Below are positions 44,837 through 58,591 of a DNA stretch of 64,000 bases, in pieces (within the stretch, counting starts at the first letter, position 1; every line of letters starts with the position of its first letter). This DNA is from Eucommia ulmoides (lineage: Eukaryota; Streptophyta; Magnoliopsida; Garryales; Eucommiaceae): the NCBI GenBank assembly GCA_016647705.1, contig CM028328.1, forward strand, positions 5,977,311 through 6,041,310, written 5' to 3'. Below the pieces are notes generated by a model that saw nothing but the letters and a program-made list of their open reading frames with translations, had not been told where the DNA came from and made no database searches. The position numbers and the translations under genes were made by a program.

Positions 44837-47800
44837 TATATATATTATTTGTTTCTCATATAACTATTGATATAAGTAATGATTTTTTTTTTCTTTTTAT
44901 GCAAAATAATTTCATACTTACTAAATTTTTTATTTTAAAAAAATATTTTTATTTTTTATATTCATTGTTTCTCATATAAGTGTTAGTAGAAGTAATGTTT
45001 TTTTGTTTTTGTTTTTTTTTTTTCTTTATATGCAAATAATTTCATATACAAAACGAGATAAAAGGTAAAAATATAATAAAAAGTAAAAAAATAACAATTA
45101 AAAAATCTACAAGTTTATTGTTTTCTAATATGAGTGAAACTGTTACTAAATAAAATCTCATATGAAAATTTCACCAAACAATTCAAAAAAATGTAACTAA
45201 ATGAAATAGTTTATATATAAATTTTAACTAAATTTCTTAAATAAAAAATATTTAATTTCAAGAATAATTTTAAATTTCAAAAAATCAGTAGCAATTCTCT
45301 TTAAATATTCGAAAAAACTGTAGCAAAGCATCTTTTGATCCCAAAAGTAATTAAAAAATGGAATTGAAAATGTATTACATAAACCAATAATATTTAATTC
45401 TTAGAATAATTTCAAAATTAAAAAATTCAGCACTAAGTACTCTTTAAATAGTAAAAAAATGTGTAGCAACCAATAATTTATATGAAAAGTAATAAAGAAA
45501 AATTAGAATTGAAAATATATTACATAAACAAAATTTAAATACAAAAATCAAATTTGTCCAAAATTGTATTTCTTTTAAGAGGGCTATTAGAGTAATTCTT
45601 TTATGAAATAGTTTTAACTAAATTTTTAATAGTATAGTAACAAGGGCAAATAAATAATTTTACACTTAACATCAAATGAAGTGGGTACCGAAGATATTTT
45701 TAAAATGACACAGGATATCGTTATAGGTTTTTCAAATGCCAATGGGCTTTAGTGAAACTTACCTATATGGTCCATGGTTGTTTTTATTATAATTAATTAT
45801 ATGTGACTTATCTCTTCCTCTGGTCCCTTTTTTCTATCAAACTATTTAATAAAATTCTCTATTCATCTATTAATTACAAATAAATGATTTGTTCAAAAGA
45901 ATATTCCATTAATTTTTAACCAAATATTAGAAACTATTAAATAATATAAAAAAATGCCTATTATATTATTTTAAAACTGTTCTTTGAAAAAACTAAATAA
46001 ATAAAAAATTTGAAAAGTCCCTTTACTTACTTTTTTTTTCTTCTAAAATTCAATATGAGTGATGACATTAATAGTTTTAAAAATTGGCATTAAAGGATCA
46101 ATTTTACGAGATACCTAACATTCAAATAAAATTTATATGTTAATATAATTTTTTATTAGACCCGTATAATATGCTGGTCTAAAACTGGTACAAATTTAAT
46201 ACTAATTAATATCTGGATAGATTTGATTTAGTGAATGTTAATTTAAGGACTTTAAAGTTGAAAGAAATAGTTCTGGGCGATCTATATTTTTATTTTATTT
46301 TTCAATCATTTAAATAATTATTTTTTTTGGTTATTTCTATTAAATTAACTAAAATGAATCAATTATATCAAATAACTAATAACTTATATTGTTAAAATCA
46401 ACTAAAATGTGATAAAATAAATAAATTGATAAGCATTAAAATATAAGCTACTCAAAAAAATAGGAAAAATAAAAATAAAATAAAAAGTTCTTGTTCGGAG
46501 CTCTTACAACACAAATAATTTTATAAAAATTCCTAAACTCAAAATAATTTATGGTTGGCTCCTACTTTTTTCTCTTTACAAAACATCATTATCACACAAC
46601 CGGAATTAATGTTACTACCACCAGAGCATTTTTTTATTTTATTTTTTTTTACGTGGAGACAATTTGCGAAATACGTATCTGTTATCTCTTTTATTGGATA
46701 TAATTATAATTTATTTATTCATTAAAGCTCATATTGAAAATATGTATACTATTTTTTTTTAAAAAAAAAAATCAATGAAGGAATGTGATATATAAAAAAA
46801 AAAAATATTTCTTATAATCTTAAATATTCTTGTTTAAGATAATTAATAGAAGTCAATTCATATAAAGACAGAATTACAATTAATTAAAAAATTGAAATTA
46901 AGTTTAATACAAACATTACACTCTACATTAAATGATGATAAAAAAAAATAGAACACATAAATATAGTGCATTTGGAATTTATTATGTTTACTAATTAGGG
47001 GTGTAAATATTATCCGAAACCCAACTTGACTTGCCCTACCCGATGGTGGGGGGATGGTTAGTTACGAGTAACATTTTTTTCTCTACCTGAACCCAGAAAC
47101 ACTTCGACTTGGCTGCACCCAAGCCCTAAGTCTAATAATATGTATTTGCCAAATACTCCCTAAAACATGGCATATTACGAAAACACCTCATGTATAAATA
47201 TAACCATAACCATATTCAGATCATTCCATTTTCAAATTCTAACCCTAGCGCCGTTCTTCTCCTCCTCCTCCTCCTCTCCTCTCTCTCTCTCTCTCTATCT
47301 CTCTCTTTCTCCCAGAGCCGTCGTCGTTTCTAATCAAACCCTATTAGATGATTTCTCAATAATTCATGTGTCATCTAATAATCTTGTCGTCTAATAATCC
47401 TGCGTCTATCAAACCCTAAATAATCTCGTCGTTAATGATTCTCGCGATGCTGTTGTTTGTCACCATCAATGGTGCCTCCTGTTCCTTCTCCGTCTCCTGC
47501 TCCAATCTGATGATCTGTAAGTTTTTTTTTTAATTCTTTAATATGTTTATTGTTTCTCCATCTCCGTCTCAGATTTACAAATATTTAGTATTTCATCTTT
47601 ATTTTTTTATTCTTGTTACCTAACAACCGACCAACCCGACAACCCAAAATTAGATTGAGGTAATGAGACTACATGGTCAACTTTGGTCAGGGAAGCTATC
47701 GAAATTTTTCTTCGGGTCAGCTGACTGAAATCCTTCAATCCTGATCTGATCGATCGATTTATACTCCTACTACTAATAAACATATGCGCATGACAAGATC

Positions 47801-47894
47801 AAAAGATGAAGGATATTTCTATAGACAAGTACTGTGATTTTGAAACTATTTACGGTGTATGCCCTTGCATATATTGTTTTGTTTTGTTTTTTTA
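44837..47894. other. AT-rich intergenic
   Basis: No gene. Diverged ~160-bp duplication at about 45240-45560 (AATTGAAAATRTATTACATA twice). At 46997 TTAGGGGTGTAAATATTATC resembles a hAT left terminus, but no matching right end or duplication was found. A CT-rich, GC-richer patch at 47250-47520 has no recognisable product. Confidence 0.4.
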
Positions 47895-50218
47895 CTAGCG
47901 TATAACCCGTGTCTGAAGGCACGGGTGTTGACAAATTGAATATCAAATTATTTAACTTTTTCTACTACTGGATAATTCCAATTAATCACAATTAGGCATA
48001 AATTAATAATACGTACACAAATTTAAAAAAATAAAATTATAGAATAATCGATACATCATTCTCAAGATCTTACTTCTACTTTCAAATGAATAGAACAATA
48101 CATAACAGAACCAATAACAATCAACAAAACTTAACCAACAATTCAAAAAAAATAAGAAATCACAATTTATTTCTCAAGTTCTCAAGTTCCACTTTATTTC
48201 ATTTACTTTGTTTATATAACACTCTCATTTTCAACAATGGATTTTCAAACCAATACAACAATAACCAAGAATATAAAGATAAAAAAAAAAAAAAAAATCT
48301 TTGAAAAAATTAGATAATCAAATTTGATTATACAACAATACCCCTAACATTTTAATAATTGAACACTTATTATAAACAAAACTCATGCAAACAAAATTAC
48401 ACCATTTGAGCCCGATTGCAATAAAAAAAATCTAATACAAATATAATGAAAAAGTTAACCAACTAAACCTAATGTGAGATAAATATTAGAAAAAAGAGAT
48501 GAATGAGAGATTTCGAGGAGCATAATTAATAACCTATACTTTTTCGTGTTTTTTTTTCTGACATTTGAAAAAATTATAAAGGAACACTCCATGTTAGAAT
48601 ATATTTCATTCATAAAAATTCGAAATGAACGAAAATGGAGTTTAGAAGGTGAAGTAAAAAACCCCTCTAAAATCTAGGAAATGAGAACATAAAATCTGCA
48701 AACAATTCCCAAAACATAAAATGGGGAACAAAAAATATGGGAATATAAATCTTCTGCTTTAGCACTGATCTATAATACAAAATAAAAGTGAAACAAACTC
48801 AAGTGGTTTACCACAAATCTAGAAATAGAAACTACAATCTAGAAAGAGAAACATAAAATCTAGGAAAATAGATCCTAGAAAATAAATTTTAAAACAGAAA
48901 TATGGCAACAAAAAAAACTGGAAACATAAATAGTTGGTTTGAACTCTAATGACTAATCTATAATACAAAGCGAAAGAAACTAATAAAGTGATTTATGATG
49001 AATCGGGGACTTGAAGTTGAAGATCATGAATACGCTAGAGATAGTAACGCTTTAAATCTTCTTCACGAAATTATAGATGTTCTCTTCAATCTGAATTTTC
49101 AACAAAACAATTTGAAAAAAAAAAATCAGAGAAACGGAAGCCACAAACCCTAGCAAATCGGGTGGATTTAATGGCTAGATTGTTAATCATCGGATTCAAA
49201 TAAAAAAAATAAAAATAGAGCAGTGATGGGCGCTAGTAATGTGATGGATCTAACCTGAACCGAATCGATGGCGAACCTGAATTACATAATCGATGACAGA
49301 TTAAACGACGCCGGTATGAAAATGAACCGAATCAAAGACGGACATGTTAATCGTTGAATGGGAACACAAATGGGAACCATAAAGATGTTAGAAACACAAA
49401 TGGGAATAAAACCACAAAACGGACATAGAAGAGACACAAATGGCGATTGCAACATTTGTTTTTCTGTTGCAGAGGAGAAACACAAATCGGAACAGAATAA
49501 AAAAAAAAGTAGAAAATAATTTATTGAATATTATCCAATTTTAATCTCAGATTTGGTGAAAAATTGGATTTAGATTTAGATTCATCCCCCAACCCTCTCA
49601 GCCGCCACCTTGATTATTCTCAACTCCGTAACCGTCGCAATCGCAGATCCTCGACCCTTTCAACCTCGGCCAGCCCCCTCTCAGTCACATGCCCATCACA
49701 GGCCATTCCTCGTGTATGTGCTTGTTTATCTTAAGAGAGAGAGCGAGAGGGAGATCGTGATGGACATAGAATGGGGAAAGAAGTGGGAGGGAGAGAAGAT
49801 TGATAGAGATAGAGGAGGCGGAGAGAGAGAGGCAATTGGAGATAATTTAGGGTTAGAAGGTAATATGAGAGAGAGATTGACATAATACATAATTAAGTTA
49901 CAAACCTTCCTATTCAGAAAATGTGAAAAAGGGAAATGTGAAAAAGGGAAATTTTGGTTAGTTAACTAAATTAACATTTAAATTAAGTGAAATTAGGTTT
50001 CGATGCCTAAAATAAAATTAGTGTACCTTAATCAATGCTCAATTAGAAACAAATTAAGTAAATCAATACCTAAAATAAAATTAATTTGTCTCAATCTGTC
50101 CTAGTCAGCAAATTTGTTTAGCCTCGTCAGCAATTTTGTTTGTCCTAGTCATATTTTTTTGTCCTAGTTATAAGTTTGTTCTAGTCAGCCAAAAAGCCAT
50201 CATGTTTTATATAATAGA
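47895..50218 (-). mobile_element. Non-autonomous Helitron, copy 2
   Basis: 3' end at the left, minus strand: hairpin CCCGTGTCTGAAGGCACGGG (plus strand), seven bases, then CTAG and T. 5' end at 50218: TCTATTATATAAAACATGAT on the minus strand, preceded by A. Insertion is therefore between A and T without duplication, as Helitrons do. The CTAGTCAGC/TTTGTCCTAGTCA subterminal repeats (50095-50195) match copy 1. No replication initiator or helicase ORF is present. Confidence 0.85.
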
Positions 50219-51957
50219 TGTGTTTTGATTAAAAAAAAAATAGTTTATGAAATAAATTTAACAACAAAGCATTGAGATTGTAATCTTCAGTAAACGACAC
50301 ATTTGAAAATGTTACACCGAATGTATAAAAGTACAAAAAATAAAATCTATAACTATTATGAAAATAAAAAAATAAAATCTATAACTATTATAAAAGAAGG
50401 AAGATAAAATCTATGACTATCAAAAGTATCAAATAAATATAATATTTTTTTTAAATAGAGTGAAAAATATCATCTATTATTTTCAACATGTGTTTTAAAA
50501 CTACCTAAAAAAATCTTAAATTAAATATCCGTATTTATGTCTTTGGTTACATATGTATTTTTTTTTTATTATTTTTACATTTTATATTTCTATTAAATAG
50601 TTTGATTTTTTTTAATACCAAATAGTATTTTTTTTTTAAGTATGCAATACAAAAATGGGTAGACTAATTTTTTAATTTTTTAAGTGCAATTTGTAAATTT
50701 ACTGCGTATTAAATTATTGTACAAAAAAATTGTCTGCGTTAACATATATATTATTACTATAATATATAGAAATATTAAATGAATTTCTTTTAAAAAAAAT
50801 AAAAAGTGAACTTTTTAAGGTATATATAAAATAGCCGCATATGTAATATATATAAAATAGATCAGAAAGTTGACCCTTTAGTTTTTACAAATTTTGAGGA
50901 CAAATATGTAATTTTACCTATAAAAATGAATAGTAAAACAAACCTTACTTTATATAATATGTATAGATATAAACATTGGTTTTATTATTGTTGTAGACCG
51001 AATGAAACTTATAATTAACACAAACAAATTTATTATGTTATTTTTTAGAGTAATTCTATATATGCATCATTTTTTGATAAATGTACACCTCAAAATTATT
51101 TTAAAATCACTCTTTTACCTTTTTTTTTTAATATAATTTTATCTTTTTATTTTTTTCCCCATAAATTTTCATAAATATGCACTACGCCCTTCCCCACCCT
51201 ACCCCGACATCTCCCCCACCCCCTACCCCAACAGTCCTCCGTGACCCTTCCTCCTCCCTTTTTCTTTTTCTTCTCATCACGTGTATAGAGAGAGAGAGAG
51301 AGGTGATAGTGAAATATATATATATGATTAGGACAACGAGGGGTTGCAGAGAACTGTTGAGGTAGGGATGGACAATGGGGCAAGAAATGGGGGCCACGAC
51401 TCAGAGAGAGAGAGAGGATGACATCATCATTGCCGGTGGCCGCGCCAACAACGTTATTTGCCGGAGAAGAAGATGAGGGAGAAAGAAAGACAAAAAAATA
51501 ATATTTTTTAATAAAATGCGAGTTTTTCTCTTTATTTAAGAGTACATAGAATGAGTAATGTATATGTTCCTATAGTAACAGAATTAAAAAGAAACTAGAT
51601 CAAAGTGCAAGGGATAAAAGACAACTATACTTAAATCTATACTATAAGTCGAGATTGTATTTAAAAATATCTTTTTTTTAGGGTTGATGTTGATATAAGA
51701 TAAATGAATAGCTAAAATTACTTGGTGAAATATTGGGGATTCCCGCTCACATATTTTTCTCCCCAAATAACTTTTGGTGAATTTATTAAAATTTTATTTT
51801 GCACCTTAATTTTCACTTTCATCATAGTATTCCTTAAAATATCATTCGCATAAACTATTCTTTTCGACAATAGCTAGATTTAAATTGGTATCGACTATAT
51901 ATAATTCTTAGATAAAATGTGCAATTACAATTTAATATTTCCTGGTGGTGCAGAACA
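50219..51957. other. Intergenic, simple repeats
   Basis: AT-rich. 51177-51500 is GC-richer with CCCCACCC, (GA)n at about 51283-51302 and 51401-51416, and small shadow frames. No recognisable gene. Confidence 0.4.
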
Positions 51958-52917
51958 TGTTGAAACAAATGAATTTTAATTTAATTTTTAGAATAGAAAG
52001 TGCCAAATGTGTAAAATTGGTTTTTTCCTCAAAACCTTTTGTCCCACATTGGTTGGGAGAGAAAAAAATTAAAGTGGATATCTAGGGGTATGTGAGACAC
52101 TTGGGGTATGCCCCAAGGGGTACCCACATTTTGTGGAGGGGAGAGGAGTTACATCCCTACCGGTTTACCACACACACGAGCGCCGCCGCCGCCGTCCCGA
52201 GCCGAGCCGAGCCGCGCGTGTGATGAGGTGGCACTTATTTATTTTTTAGAAAAATATTTTTTTTTAAAAAAACAGTTTAATTTAAAAAAAAAAAAAAATT
52301 GTTTCATTTAAAAAAAAAAAAAAAAAAAACGTTTAACGTTTTTAAAAAAAAAAAACTGATAAAAACGTTTCAGTTTTTAAAACGTTTCATTGATTTTTTT
52401 TTTGAACGTTTTTTCTCTTCTCCTCCTATAAATACAAGATTTTTTTTTCATTTCAGATAACAAAAAACAGAGAGAAAAAAAAAGGAAAAACAGTGTTCTG
52501 TTTCTGCACTGTTTCTGTTCCGGTTTTGCTATTGTTTCTGTTTCGGTTTTGCTTCTGTTTCTGTTTCAGCATCTGTTTCGTTTCTGTTTCTGTTTCTGTT
52601 CCGAAACAATTTTTGGTTTGATCTTCCGGAATTGTTCCAATCTGTTCCGGTACTGTTTTTCAGTTCCATTTTGGTTTCCGAGCAGTTTGTTCGTTTTGCG
52701 AACAGTGTGTGGGGGTGTTTGGTTTTCGGGACTTCTACAGTGCAAAGAATGTCCTAGACAGAGGAGAATTCTGGGCTGTTTTATCTTGGGGACGACGGGG
52801 CTAATACACTGCTGGCACGTTCTTGGGGCGAAACGTCTTAAAGAGAGCGACTTAGTTCGCGACTCGTCCCAAGAAATTTTGGTAAACTCGTTCTTTACTT
52901 ATTTTCTTTCTGCAACA
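51958..52917 (+). mobile_element. Solo-LTR-like element, 960 bp
   Basis: Starts TGTTG and ends CAACA (perfect 5-bp inverted ends). A plus-strand TATA-like CTCCTATAAATACAAGA at about 52423-52439 is followed by a leader-like region and a GC-richer U5-like end (GGGCTGTTTTATCTTGGGGA). U3 carries a GC-rich GCCGCC/GAGCC repeat at 52178-52222. No primer binding site follows and no exact 5-bp target duplication was found. The 128-codon ORF at 52549 is not a gene. Confidence 0.55.
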
Positions 52918-54025
52918 AATTCAGAAATTAATTAATTATATAAAAAAAATATTTATTTAGAAATAAAATAGACCACTAGTTACAAAATATCATAAATCAG
53001 AAGATTGTAATAAAATTGTAATTGAAATTACAGTAAAAGGAAAAAAAAAATAAATGCAAAATGTTGAAGAAAAAAAAAAGGGAAATGACTAATTAGAAAT
53101 CACTTATTGCATTAAAAAAAAATAGAATTAAATACCAGAATGAGTTGATCGAGTCTATTATATTTTGATATTTCTTTGAAGTAGATTTTGCTCCTACGTC
53201 GGTGCTGATTGTTTGATCAAGCGTTTGTCTCACAGAATACACGATTATTATTTTAGATACCAACAACTCTCTCTCTCTCTCTCAAAAACAAAGCCTCAAA
53301 TAAAATTCATAAATGCAAATGACTTATACTTGGGATGCCTATACGTTAAAGAATGTCTTCTCAAATGTAGGGAGTAGAAAAAGAAATACAAGACATTGAA
53401 GAGAACTCAATTTGTAACCCCTAAATTAACAATTGGAAGTTAATTATGTAACTCCCATCAGTTACACATTGTAACAAACCTCAAATTTTGTAACTCTTTG
53501 CACCTATGAATCCGAACACTCATAAGGATTATGCTCTGTTTGAATTTGTCAATATGATTTTCAAATTAACTTTTCGTCATAAAGATAGCAATGCCACGCT
53601 AAACATTACCAAAGACCCTGAGACCCTAAGCCACAAGCCCAGGGCCAACCTTGACCCAACCCGATTCGGCCCAACGCAATACAACAAGAAGGCAGTCAAA
53701 CGAACAACGACGAAGCACGTGTGAGGTCTTATTTATTTATAACCATTAGCCTACTTGCTATTCATAACACTTATATTCCTCACTGACCAATATGAGATAA
53801 ATCCACATAACACATATATCAATAATTTCAAGTAGATACTTTAAGTGGCAATTTTTTACACTTCTAAATGATTTTTTTACAGATATATTCATCTCCTCAC
53901 CTAAAAAACATATTGATATATGCACATATTAGATCTCATAAATAATCGGGTAAAAAATTACCTGAAATATTATTTTTGTATAACACTTGGTGACTGAAAA
54001 TTTACATAAAATAATATCTTTAGAT
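52918..54025. other. Intergenic, no supported gene
   Basis: A (TC)n run at about 53267-53284. The ORF at 53506-53724 has no recognisable domain. The rest is AT-rich. Confidence 0.45.
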
Positions 54026-54040
54026 ATTACTGAAATGTGT

Positions 54041-54097
54041 AGTATCGGACCCTGCGCATAGCGGGAGCTTTGTAATACCAGCCTGCCCTATATTATT
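54041..54097 (+). mobile_element. 5'-truncated SINE, 57 bp
   Basis: TCGGACCCTGCGCATAGCGG, then GAGCTTTGTAATACCAGCCT and GCCCTA with a T/A-rich tail. This matches the 3' end of the widespread plant Au-type SINE (CCCGCGCATAGCGGGAGCTT...GGGCTGCCC). It sits between perfect 15-bp direct repeats, ATTACTGAAATGTGT, at 54026-54040 and 54098-54112 (16 if a preceding T is counted). The Pol III promoter half is missing. Confidence 0.85.
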
Positions 54098-54410
54098 ATT
54101 ACTGAAATGTGTCACTGTAATTAAAACCTAAATTATAGCAAAATTAACATTAATGAAAGTTATTTTCTCTTCCCATTGAAGCCAACCAAACCTACTTCCA
54201 ACCATATAATCCTTAAATTCAAACTCAATTTCAAGACAGGCAAGCTTCAAGGAGAAAACCATCATTAGCCATAAATGCACTATATATACATATAAGCGAA
54301 TCACACTTGTCCCCCTTGACCATTCATGTCTACATATATAAAGCCTTGTCAAGAAACTAGTAGTAGTAGTAGTAAAGCAAACAACTGTGTTTATAAAAAC
54401 TGGATGTGTT

Positions 54411-55756
54411 TTAAGCACCCTCTTCTTCGAGGTTGTTGACCCGTTCACATTCGTCGATCCATTCGCTGTATCTGCAATTAAATTTAAGCATAAGAAAATT
54501 GAGTTTCAAAAGTTGCTTGCAGAAATATAAAAAATCGTAGTTGTTTTTGAGTGTGCTTACATGTCTATGGGTTCGGTTAGAGCTGCAAAATAGACAAGAA
54601 AACAGGACATCATCAGCTCATTGCTTACTCTTGGTAATAGTTGCATAATGAAAAACCAACACACACAAGCAAGGAGCGTTTTTTAACATGAGAACTTCAA
54701 TATATTCTTGGTAATCGTTGCATAAATAAATACTTAATGCATACAGTTTTAAGTGTTGAATTGTGTAATTAAACAAACCGTTAATATCCATTTGTTTCGC
54801 ACAATTCAGAAAGGCCTATCAACATTGAACAGTAATATACTTGCAAAAACAACAAGAATATTCTTTAGTTTTCTTTCTCCTCGTGTTTATAATCCTTCAC
54901 TTATCTCTAGATGGTAGTAACTTCAACCATGAATGGAAAAATTCCATAGATAAACCTTAGCTAATCCTTACTAATCTCAAAGCATTCATTATAAATTAGG
55001 CACCGTATAGTAATGTTCTTTATTGCTTTTTTAAAAACAAGAAGTACTTCTACTTAGAAACAAAAGCAAAAAAACATAAGTTTGTTTGATACCATAGAAA
55101 TAATGATATAGTATTATATATATAATGATCACCTAAGCCGAAAAAAAAATCATAAATGATCAAAAAGAAGAAGGTGAAGAGATCCTAATCTATCAAACTT
55201 TTATAGTATAAAAATAAAAAACAAAGAAACAAAAATCAACTAGTTTGTGCTTTTCAAAACAGGCACTTAAAATTATTTTTAACATTTGCGATATTTTAGT
55301 AGTACTTTTATAAGTGCAAAACAGACGTTGCTTTCTTTAAAAAAAAATTAACCAAACAGTGCCTTAATGTACTACTAAGAGTATTGACTAAAGCAAATAG
55401 GAATCCAAGCCTCAAGAACATCCACAAGTGTGAGTAAAAATCAACAGGAACTAAAATCTTTGATACCTGTCACAGTTGTGCTATAACTCTCCTGGCAAAT
55501 CCCACATGAAGCCTCACCAATCAAGTCCTTCATATCACTAAATGAGAGAGAGTAGTGTCTCAGCACATAGAATGACTAACACCAAATTCAATAAAATAAC
55601 ATGAATGCATGGCAAAAAGTATAAAAATTCAAATAAAACTTACATTCGACATTCGACGCTGCTGCCATGATTACAGAAGGGACAGCTGAAAACAGTGTCG
55701 AGCTTGTCCATTCTCTTCTTGGGCGGTGGCTTCGCCCTTGACTTCCTCTTGCCCAT
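54411..55756 (-). CDS. ELOF1: Transcription elongation factor ELOF1/Elf1
   Basis: Four exons: 55644-55756, 55467-55537, 54561-54582, 54411-54471. All junctions are GT-AG and in phase, giving 88 residues, the usual plant length. Residues 1-15 are a basic tail ([15 protein letters not shown]). A four-cysteine zinc ribbon is formed by C25-PF-C28 and C49-GI-C52. The conserved YSEWIDECE (70-78) follows, and the end is acidic. Known: Elf1/ELOF1 binds elongating RNA polymerase II, helps it pass nucleosomes and acts in transcription-coupled repair. Exon 3 is only 22 bases, and intron 2 (54583-55466) is the longest coding intron. No sign of damage. Confidence 0.95.
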
Positions 55757-56570
55757 ATTTCAAATTCTCTTTCACCTTAAATACCCCCAACAAGTTGTTA
55801 GTTCATGTGCCAAACCATAAAAAAATTGCAGAAACTCCATTATAGCATTAGAGAATCCACGATTGGATAATAAAAGATACAGTCACAGAGAAGACTACTT
55901 CTCTTCAAAGTAAAGCTAGTAGAACTAACTAGAATCACTCAACAATATGCAATTTTACAAATTAGCATGTCGTAAAGAACAAAAAACCCTAGCTGGTTAC
56001 GTATATACTCTTCAATTTGCAAAAAAAAAAAAATCCTTTTTTCCTGCCTTTTTTTACTAATAAAAATTCAATTTCCTTCACAAAAAGTGAAATAACTTTC
56101 ATGGAAATAGATCAAACGAAAACATCATCATGCATATTTTTATTCAACTCCAAGCGATGCTGAAATTTCGTAGAATCGGGAAAAAATAGAACGAACGAAA
56201 CATGAACCCTAGCCGTACAAGAGAAGAGAAAAGGGTAAGAATTTCGGCGCGCACACAGCGAACAAATCAAATCGAGTGAACAATAAACAAGCTAATCCAA
56301 GAAATTCGAACTTAAAATCGAAGAAGAAGCAACAACATCAAATCAAACCCTAAAAGTACAGGCAGATTCGCAAGAAAAAACTCGTAAACACAAAATTAAT
56401 CGATCAGAAAGATGCAAACGCCAAATAATCAGAAAACGCTAGAACTAATCAGGAAAAACTGACGAACAAATAAAGAATAATTCAAACACAAAATCGTACC
56501 TCCAAAAATTTCGCGATTCGATGATCCGAACTACGAAAGATTTCGTTAGAATATGACTATATGAAACTTG
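55757..56570 (-). other. ELOF1 5' leader with probable intron
   Basis: A donor (GGAG|GTACGA) at 56499 and an acceptor (TTTAAG|GTGAAAG) ending at 55776 would remove 724 bases. That leaves a short first leader exon (about 56500-56570) and 18 leader bases before the ATG. The splice sites are inferred from sequence only. Confidence 0.5.
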
Positions 56571-56597
56571 AGAGGAAGTTTGGGCGCTGGGGAGCCG

Positions 56598-56605
56598 TAT
56601 TTATA
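56598..56605 (-). promoter_or_regulatory. ELOF1 TATA box
   Basis: TATAAATA on the minus strand in the context CACCTATAAATACGGC, about 100 bases upstream of the inferred leader donor. Its position suits a start near 56570. Confidence 0.55.
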
Positions 56606-56934
56606 GGTGACTTTCGCATCAAATTCCGGAAATTTATGGACACGCGTCAATACGCAATTACGCGGTGAAATTGTAGCAGGAGTAATAAAATTGGATTAAT
56701 TGACTTTATGCCCCCTTGTACTTTGATCGTATTTTATTTGTCTCACTCATACTTTAAAAACTTACACATTAGTACCTTATAATTAATTAATTTTTTTTTT
56801 TAACTTAAGAAAATATATTATAAAATTAGTCATTTCTCGTACCTAAAGGCACTATATTATTTTTTTAATTTATATGTGTAGAAAATAATTAATTATAAAT
56901 ATAAAATTTAGGGATTCTTATTTTTTAGTCCTTT
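56606..56934. other. ELOF1 upstream flank
   Basis: AT-rich spacer between the ELOF1 promoter and the next transposon block. No feature seen beyond short A/T runs. Confidence 0.4.
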
Positions 56935-58591
56935 ACATGTAGATAGGCTATAGAGGATTCATACCCCCTGACATTATGTTTTTAGTTTTCAGACTCCACT
57001 GAAATTTTAGAAAAAGGTCCTTGCATTTGGGCCACTGTATCACTCACATTTACGAATCTGTCATTTTGTCATATGCAATAAGATAAAATTGGACAATAGA
57101 ATGTTAACATTAACGTAAAACTATTCAAACACTACCCATTGCCTGTATTACAAAATTACATTTTAAATTCACGTTAACATTATTGCATTCATGTTTTTTA
57201 TTTTTTATTTTTGCACGTTAACACATCTTCTCCCCATCTATTTGTGTATATTACGTTAACGTTAACTCATTTTCACCACTTGACATATTTTATTTTTTAC
57301 TAGAAAATTTAGCGTATTTTGTATGTTTACGTTAACGCATTTTGTTCATCTGTTTTGTATATGTTAACATGAATGTATCTTTATTTTTTTGGATTTTTCT
57401 ATGAGTTAATATTAGCACATTATATAATGTTAACATATGTTAATAATTGTCGTACGTTTTTTAGTATTAACATATTTTTAAGGGTTCTGTGTGTTAACGT
57501 TAACGCATTTCACCATCGTATGTGGTGTTTTATTTTTTTTTAGCTGGGTATGCGTTAAAGTTAATGTACATTTTTGGGTCTCTATGTGTTAACGCCAATA
57601 CATTTTCATGTTCTTTTTGCGTTAACATACCTTTATTTTTTGAGATTTTGTATACTAACGTCCTGTTATGTTATATTTTATCATTTTGAGCTGAATGTAT
57701 ATTTGCGTTGTGTTTACATTAATGTTAATGCATTTTTTTTTTAGTTTTCTTCTGTGTTGACGTTATGAACACTAACGTTAATATAAAAAATGAACAACCC
57801 CCTCCACCTCTACCACCATTCATATCCCCACCATCATCACCGCCGGTATCATCTCCGTTGCTTGTTACACCACAAAATGTCTTCTTAAAAAAACAGAGAA
57901 AAAAATAAATCTGCATTAATTTCTAATCTGATAAAACTCAATTCAGTATAAAAACATCAACTATAACACCTAAATCTTTTGAAGATATCTCATTTGATAA
58001 ATGAACAAATTCAACCCAAACATAAAACAAAATCAACCCAAACATGAACAAATTCAAGACCATCGAAGATGTGGGAAATAAGATGGAAAAATCTACTTTC
58101 GATCTGGGCCCTAATCAACTGAGATCTGGGTCTCTGGCAGTTTGAGTACTTTCAAGTTCGAATCGAGAAACCCGTTTGGTGAGCCTTTTAATTATTGGAG
58201 ATTCGAAGTTCTGATAGACGAACCGGAGACAAAATAAACGGTGGCGGAGTTGTCGGAGGGGTGGACGGTGGCCATGAAACTTCGTAACGCACCACCATAT
58301 CTAATGTTTTCGCGGTCGATTTTAGATTAGGGTAGAGAGAGATGTGGGTTCGAGTATAGAGTACGTACTACCCATTAGATCTAAGACCAAAAAAAAAAAT
58401 AGAAATTAGAGTTTTTTATTTATGTTGTTTATTGAATCAAATGAGATGGGAAACAAACCCAACAAAATTAAAGTTGCAATGTATTTAGAGGTTACCTTCT
58501 TCAGGAGTAAGAGATTTGTACAGGAAGAAAGAGAGTGTGACAATTCAATAAAAGAAAAGTAAAACAAAGTCCGTATTTACCACCAGATCTG

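Noticed and set aside
46997..47660. hAT element starting TAGGGGTGTAAATATT
   Set aside because: No matching inverted right end or 8-bp duplication was found, so at most a broken end.
52549..52935. 128-codon plus-strand ORF
   Set aside because: Falls in the R/U5 part of an LTR-like element with Phe/Cys-rich low-complexity start; no retrotransposon protein motif.
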